16,462 nt of DNA from Actinomycetota bacterium (lineage in GTDB: Bacteria; Actinomycetota; Actinomycetes; Actinomycetales; Microbacteriaceae): assembly GCA_009703445.1 (NCBI GenBank), contig WLGA01000011.1:1-16462 (forward strand), given 5' to 3'. Positions 14,529 through 16,462 of the stretch are shown here, in pieces. The first letter of the stretch is position 1. Every line of letters starts with the position of its first letter. The notes under the pieces are model-generated. The model saw nothing but the letters and a program-made list of their open reading frames with translations. It made no database searches and was not told where the DNA came from. Position numbers and translations under genes: made by a program.

Positions 14529-14981
14529 ATGAATAAAGCAAAAGCTGGTGCGTTCCTGCTCGGAGCCATCACCCTGATCTATTTGTTCTTGATGACGAAT
14601 CAGGCAATCACCCTGATTCAGTTGGACGCTCCAATCGCAAAAGTCATGGGCGTTGCCCTGTTTGGCTTGCCTGCGGTTGGCGTCTGGGCAATCATCCGTG
14701 AACTGAGGTTTGGATTGCAGGTCGAGTCACTCTCGAAGCGAATCCGTGAAGAGGGCGCTTGGCCGAGTTTTGATCTAGAGCTTCGTCCGAGCGGGCGCCC
14801 GGTCAGGGCTTCTGCGCAACAGGTGTTCACCGAATACGCAGCTCTAGCCGAAAAGAACCCGGATGACTGGCACAGTTGGTTCAATCTTTCGCTTGCCTAT
14901 GACGCCGCCGGAGACAGTCGCCGAGCTCGTGCAGCGATGAGAACCGCGGTGCGTCAACAAGCGGCTAGCCAGTCGTCATAA
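14529..14981 (+). CDS. Membrane-anchored TPR-like protein, function unknown
   Basis: Product of 150 residues. Two membrane helices (about 5-22 and 36-56) are followed by a polar region and a C-terminal tetratricopeptide-like helix pair (about 96-143) with WHSWFNLSLAYDAAGDSRRARAAMRTA, which fits the TPR spacing of Trp/Leu, Ala and Tyr. One repeat is clear and a second is only suggested. The basic stretch after helix 2 (RELRFGL and SLSKRIRE) places the TPR part in the cytoplasm by the positive-inside rule. The ATG is 11 bases after dapB; no ribosome site is seen, and TAACTC (14515-14520) only partly fits a -10. It may scaffold a protein partner at the membrane. A similar protein often follows dapB in related genomes, recalled rather than searched. 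Confidence 0.85.
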   Translation: MNKAKAGAFLLGAITLIYLFLMTNQAITLIQLDAPIAKVMGVALFGLPAVGVWAIIRELRFGLQVESLSKRIREEGAWPSFDLELRPSGRPVRASAQQVFTEYAALAEKNPDDWHSWFNLSLAYDAAGDSRRARAAMRTAVRQQAASQSS

Positions 14982-15016
14982 AACGTCTTGATTCAGCCGC
15001 ACTATTCGGGATTGAA

Positions 15017-15022
15017 TAACCT
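15017..15022 (+). promoter_or_regulatory. Candidate -10 element for a leaderless start at 15029
   Basis: TAACCT fits TANNNT and lies in a 47-base intergenic gap, six bases before the ATG, so the predicted +1 is the A of the start codon. No ribosome site is present. Weak -35 candidates exist at awkward spacings (TTCAGC, 19-base spacer). As the hexamer lies outside coding sequence, this is the cleanest of the five cases. Confidence 0.55.
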
Positions 15023-15028
15023 CTAAAC

Positions 15029-15466
15029 ATGACCCTTCAAATCGGTATTGTCTTAGCCCTTGTGGCTTTCGCTACCGTTGCCGGTTTGATCTGGAAAGCG
15101 CGCACCGGAACCGCCAAGAAAGTCAAAGCCGGCTTGGTCATCGACCTCGCTGAAATAGCGGCGATCAAGGATGGCAAACCGGTTACCTCGTTCGGTGAGC
15201 GCGTCACGTTCCTTCAGTTTTCATCTGAAGTTTGCAGCCAATGCGCACAAACCGCACGCCTGTTTCACGAGCTTGAAGCCCAGCATGACGACATTTTGCA
15301 CATCGAAGTAGACATCACCAACCGCCTAGATTTGGCGAATAAGTTCAACATTTTGCAAACCCCAACCACGCTTGTCCTCGACAAGAATGGCGTCGTGACT
15401 TCGCGTATCGGCGGAGCCGCAAAACCTCAAACCATCCAAGACGAACTAGGAAGCTTTCACATCTAA
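15029..15466 (+). CDS. Membrane-anchored thioredoxin-like protein
   Basis: Product of 145 residues. One N-terminal membrane helix (about 3-22) is followed by a basic stretch (WKARTGTAKKVKAG) and a thioredoxin fold. The redox motif CSQC is at 69-72 in FSSEVCSQCAQTARLF, and the cis-proline region QTPTTLVLDKNG has Pro112. The motif differs from the CGPC of thioredoxin and the CPHC of DsbA, which suggests a different redox potential or partner. Basic residues after the helix suggest that the domain faces the cytoplasm, unusual for a tethered thioredoxin; this is inference. The start has no ribosome site but a -10-like TAACCT at leaderless distance. The stop overlaps the next start (TAATG), tying it to the DUF4395 protein. 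Confidence 0.9.
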   Translation: MTLQIGIVLALVAFATVAGLIWKARTGTAKKVKAGLVIDLAEIAAIKDGKPVTSFGERVTFLQFSSEVCSQCAQTARLFHELEAQHDDILHIEVDITNRLDLANKFNILQTPTTLVLDKNGVVTSRIGGAAKPQTIQDELGSFHI

Positions 15467-15939
15467 TGAGCGCAACCACAGCCACCAAGACCCCAGCAGG
15501 CATCGACCCACGCGGGCCACGTTTCGGCGCAGCAATCACTTCGGTGCTGCTGCTCATCACTGTTTTTCTTGCTCTGGATGCAGCTACCGCAGCCAGCGCA
15601 TACCTGCTCTTGGCAGTAATCACTGCACTGTTTGCCGTTGGAGCAATCTTCGGCAACTCGAAGCACCCATACGGGTTGATCTTCAAGAAGTTTGTTCGCC
15701 CTGGTTTGGCTGCTCCAAAGGAACTTGAGGACCCTCGTCCGCCGCAGTTCGCACAGTTGATCGGTTTTATCGTCGCAGCTACCGGGCTCGTGCTCGGTGC
15801 TTTGAGCGTGCCTTACGGCGTGGCCGGTGCAGCCGCAGCAGCTTTCGTGGCAGCATTCCTAAACGCAGCATTTGCGTTCTGCCTCGGATGCCAGATCTAC
15901 GTTGGTCTGCAGCGAATCGGTCTAATCAAGAAGCACTAG
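15466..15939 (+). CDS. DUF4395 membrane protein
   Basis: Product of 157 residues with the DUF4395 pattern: IDPRGPRFGAAITS (about 13-26), a conserved loop HPYGLIFKKFVRPGLAAPKELEDPRPPQFAQ (67-97) and a final FAFCLGCQIY (136-145). Four membrane helices at about 22-40, 44-62, 97-115 and 118-142 place the basic loop and both termini in the cytoplasm. The paired cysteines Cys139 and Cys142 lie at the cytoplasmic end of helix 4. The family's function is not established. It is coupled by a one-base overlap to the thioredoxin-like gene, and such pairing is common for DUF4395, so a redox exchange between CSQC and this CxxC is a reasonable guess. AGGAAG (15447-15452) upstream is a weak ribosome site. 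Confidence 0.9.
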   Translation: MSATTATKTPAGIDPRGPRFGAAITSVLLLITVFLALDAATAASAYLLLAVITALFAVGAIFGNSKHPYGLIFKKFVRPGLAAPKELEDPRPPQFAQLIGFIVAATGLVLGALSVPYGVAGAAAAAFVAAFLNAAFAFCLGCQIYVGLQRIGLIKKH

Positions 15940-15957
15940 TTGGCACTTGTTTGGCAT

Positions 15958-15963
15958 TAGGCT
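15958..15963 (+). promoter_or_regulatory. Candidate -10 element for a leaderless start at 15970
   Basis: TAGGCT fits TANNNT and lies in the 30-base gap after the DUF4395 gene, six bases before the thyX GTG, so the predicted +1 is the G of the start codon. It is identical in sequence and distance to the element before the gene at 7612. No ribosome site is present. No -35 lies at a good spacing for it. Confidence 0.5.
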
Positions 15964-15969
15964 AGACGC

Positions 15970-16462
15970 GTGTCAGACATCATTTTTCGTAGCGACGTAA
16001 CCGTCGAACTTGTTCGTTCAAGCGCATCCGACTCAGACGTTCTGTTTGCAGCCCGCGTTTCAACTCAGGGTGAACAGACTCTCGAGTCTGCCGCAGCACA
16101 CACCGATGCCTCAGAGGATGAGAAGCGCAGCAAGGGCCTCATCAACTACCTGATGCGCGACCGTCACGGTTCGCCATTCGAGCACAACTCGATGACCTTC
16201 TACGTCCAGGCGCCAATCTTCGTGTTCCGCGAGTTCCAGCGTCACCGCATCGCAAGCTACAACGAAGAATCAGGTCGTTACAAGGAGCTTTCGCCGGTTT
16301 TCTACGTGCCTGGTCCAGACCGCAACCTTATTCAGGTTGGCAAGACCGGAGCCTACGAGTTTTTGCCAGGTTCAGCCGAGCAGATCGCTTTGGTTGAGCA
16401 GGAGTCGCGCACGTCGTCAAAGCAGGCCTACGAGTCATACCAGCGCATGCTTGAAGCGGGTG
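15970..16462 (+). CDS. thyX: Flavin-dependent thymidylate synthase, 3'-truncated by window edge
   Basis: Makes dTMP from dUMP using methylenetetrahydrofolate and FAD, replacing ThyA. The frame from the GTG at 15970 is open to the window end, 164 codons. It reads VSDIIFRSDVTVELVRSSASDSDV and carries the ThyX signature RHR(x7)S as RHRIASYNEESGR at residues 91-103 (Arg91, His92, Arg93, Ser101). Before it come HGSPFEHNSMTFYVQAPIFVFREFQ, the FAD/nucleotide-binding helix region. About 60-100 C-terminal residues are missing, including the second half of the active site. The GTG start is supported by similarity of its first residues to actinobacterial ThyX; no ribosome site is seen. It lies 30 bases after the DUF4395 stop. 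Confidence 0.95.
   Translation, partial: MSDIIFRSDVTVELVRSSASDSDVLFAARVSTQGEQTLESAAAHTDASEDEKRSKGLINYLMRDRHGSPFEHNSMTFYVQAPIFVFREFQRHRIASYNEESGRYKELSPVFYVPGPDRNLIQVGKTGAYEFLPGSAEQIALVEQESRTSSKQAYESYQRMLEAG

Noticed and set aside
14988..15017. Imperfect inverted repeat (ATTCA/TGAAT with CCG/CGG inside) as a terminator
   Set aside because: The stem is interrupted and has no T-tract, and it overlaps the likely promoter of the thioredoxin gene.
15940..15968. TTGGCA-17-TAGACG as the thyX promoter
   Set aside because: The spacing is ideal, but transcription would start near 15975, inside thyX. TAGGCT at 15958 fits the start codon better. It remains an alternative if the true start is further in.

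Overview
The window is a dense stretch of core bacterial genes, all on the plus strand, at roughly 55-60% GC. Gene order (proS, nusA, ylxR, infB, rbfA, truB, ribF, rpsO, pnp, an M16 peptidase, dapB, thyX), the NusA form without C-terminal repeats, the Ala/Pro- then Gly/Arg-rich IF2 linker and the very short gaps point to an actinobacterium. Microbacteriaceae is most likely, possibly a small-genome planktonic lineage of the Rhodoluna/Aquiluna kind. The placement is inference from protein character and gene order. No mobile element, phage gene, CRISPR array, tRNA or rRNA is visible.

Layout. Bases 3-1748 hold proS, cut at its 5' end. Bases 1812-7602 hold a translation/transcription operon: nusA, ylxR, infB, rbfA, truB and a small membrane protein. 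rimP, which usually precedes nusA, is missing from the 63-base gap after proS. Bases 7612-9478 hold a second small membrane protein, ribF and a DUF805 membrane protein. rpsO follows with its own leader and a strong intrinsic terminator (9866-9900). A 265-base leader then precedes pnp, followed by an M16 peptidase, dapB and a membrane TPR-like protein. A thioredoxin/DUF4395 membrane pair comes next, and the window ends inside thyX.

How the genes work together. The first block makes and tunes the translation machinery: proline charging, NusA, IF2, 30S maturation by RbfA, and pseudouridine 55 in tRNA. ribF makes FMN and FAD, and FAD is the cofactor of ThyX at the far end. rpsO and pnp are neighbours as in many bacteria. 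dapB supplies diaminopimelate and lysine. The thioredoxin-DUF4395 pair looks like a membrane redox couple of unknown role.

The most notable signal is in the gene starts, not in one exotic gene. Five genes (7612, 8939, 13774, 15029, 15970) have a TANNNT -10-like hexamer ending exactly seven bases before the first base of the start codon. If used, each would give an mRNA beginning at the start codon (leaderless). The other starts mostly have Shine-Dalgarno sequences, and several of these (nusA, ylxR, infB, pnp) lie in or next to short inverted repeats that could mask the ribosome site. I found no clearly new enzymatic system. The best candidates for undescribed biology are the start-site architecture, the ylxR-infB junction, the rpsO and pnp leaders, and the thioredoxin-DUF4395 pair.
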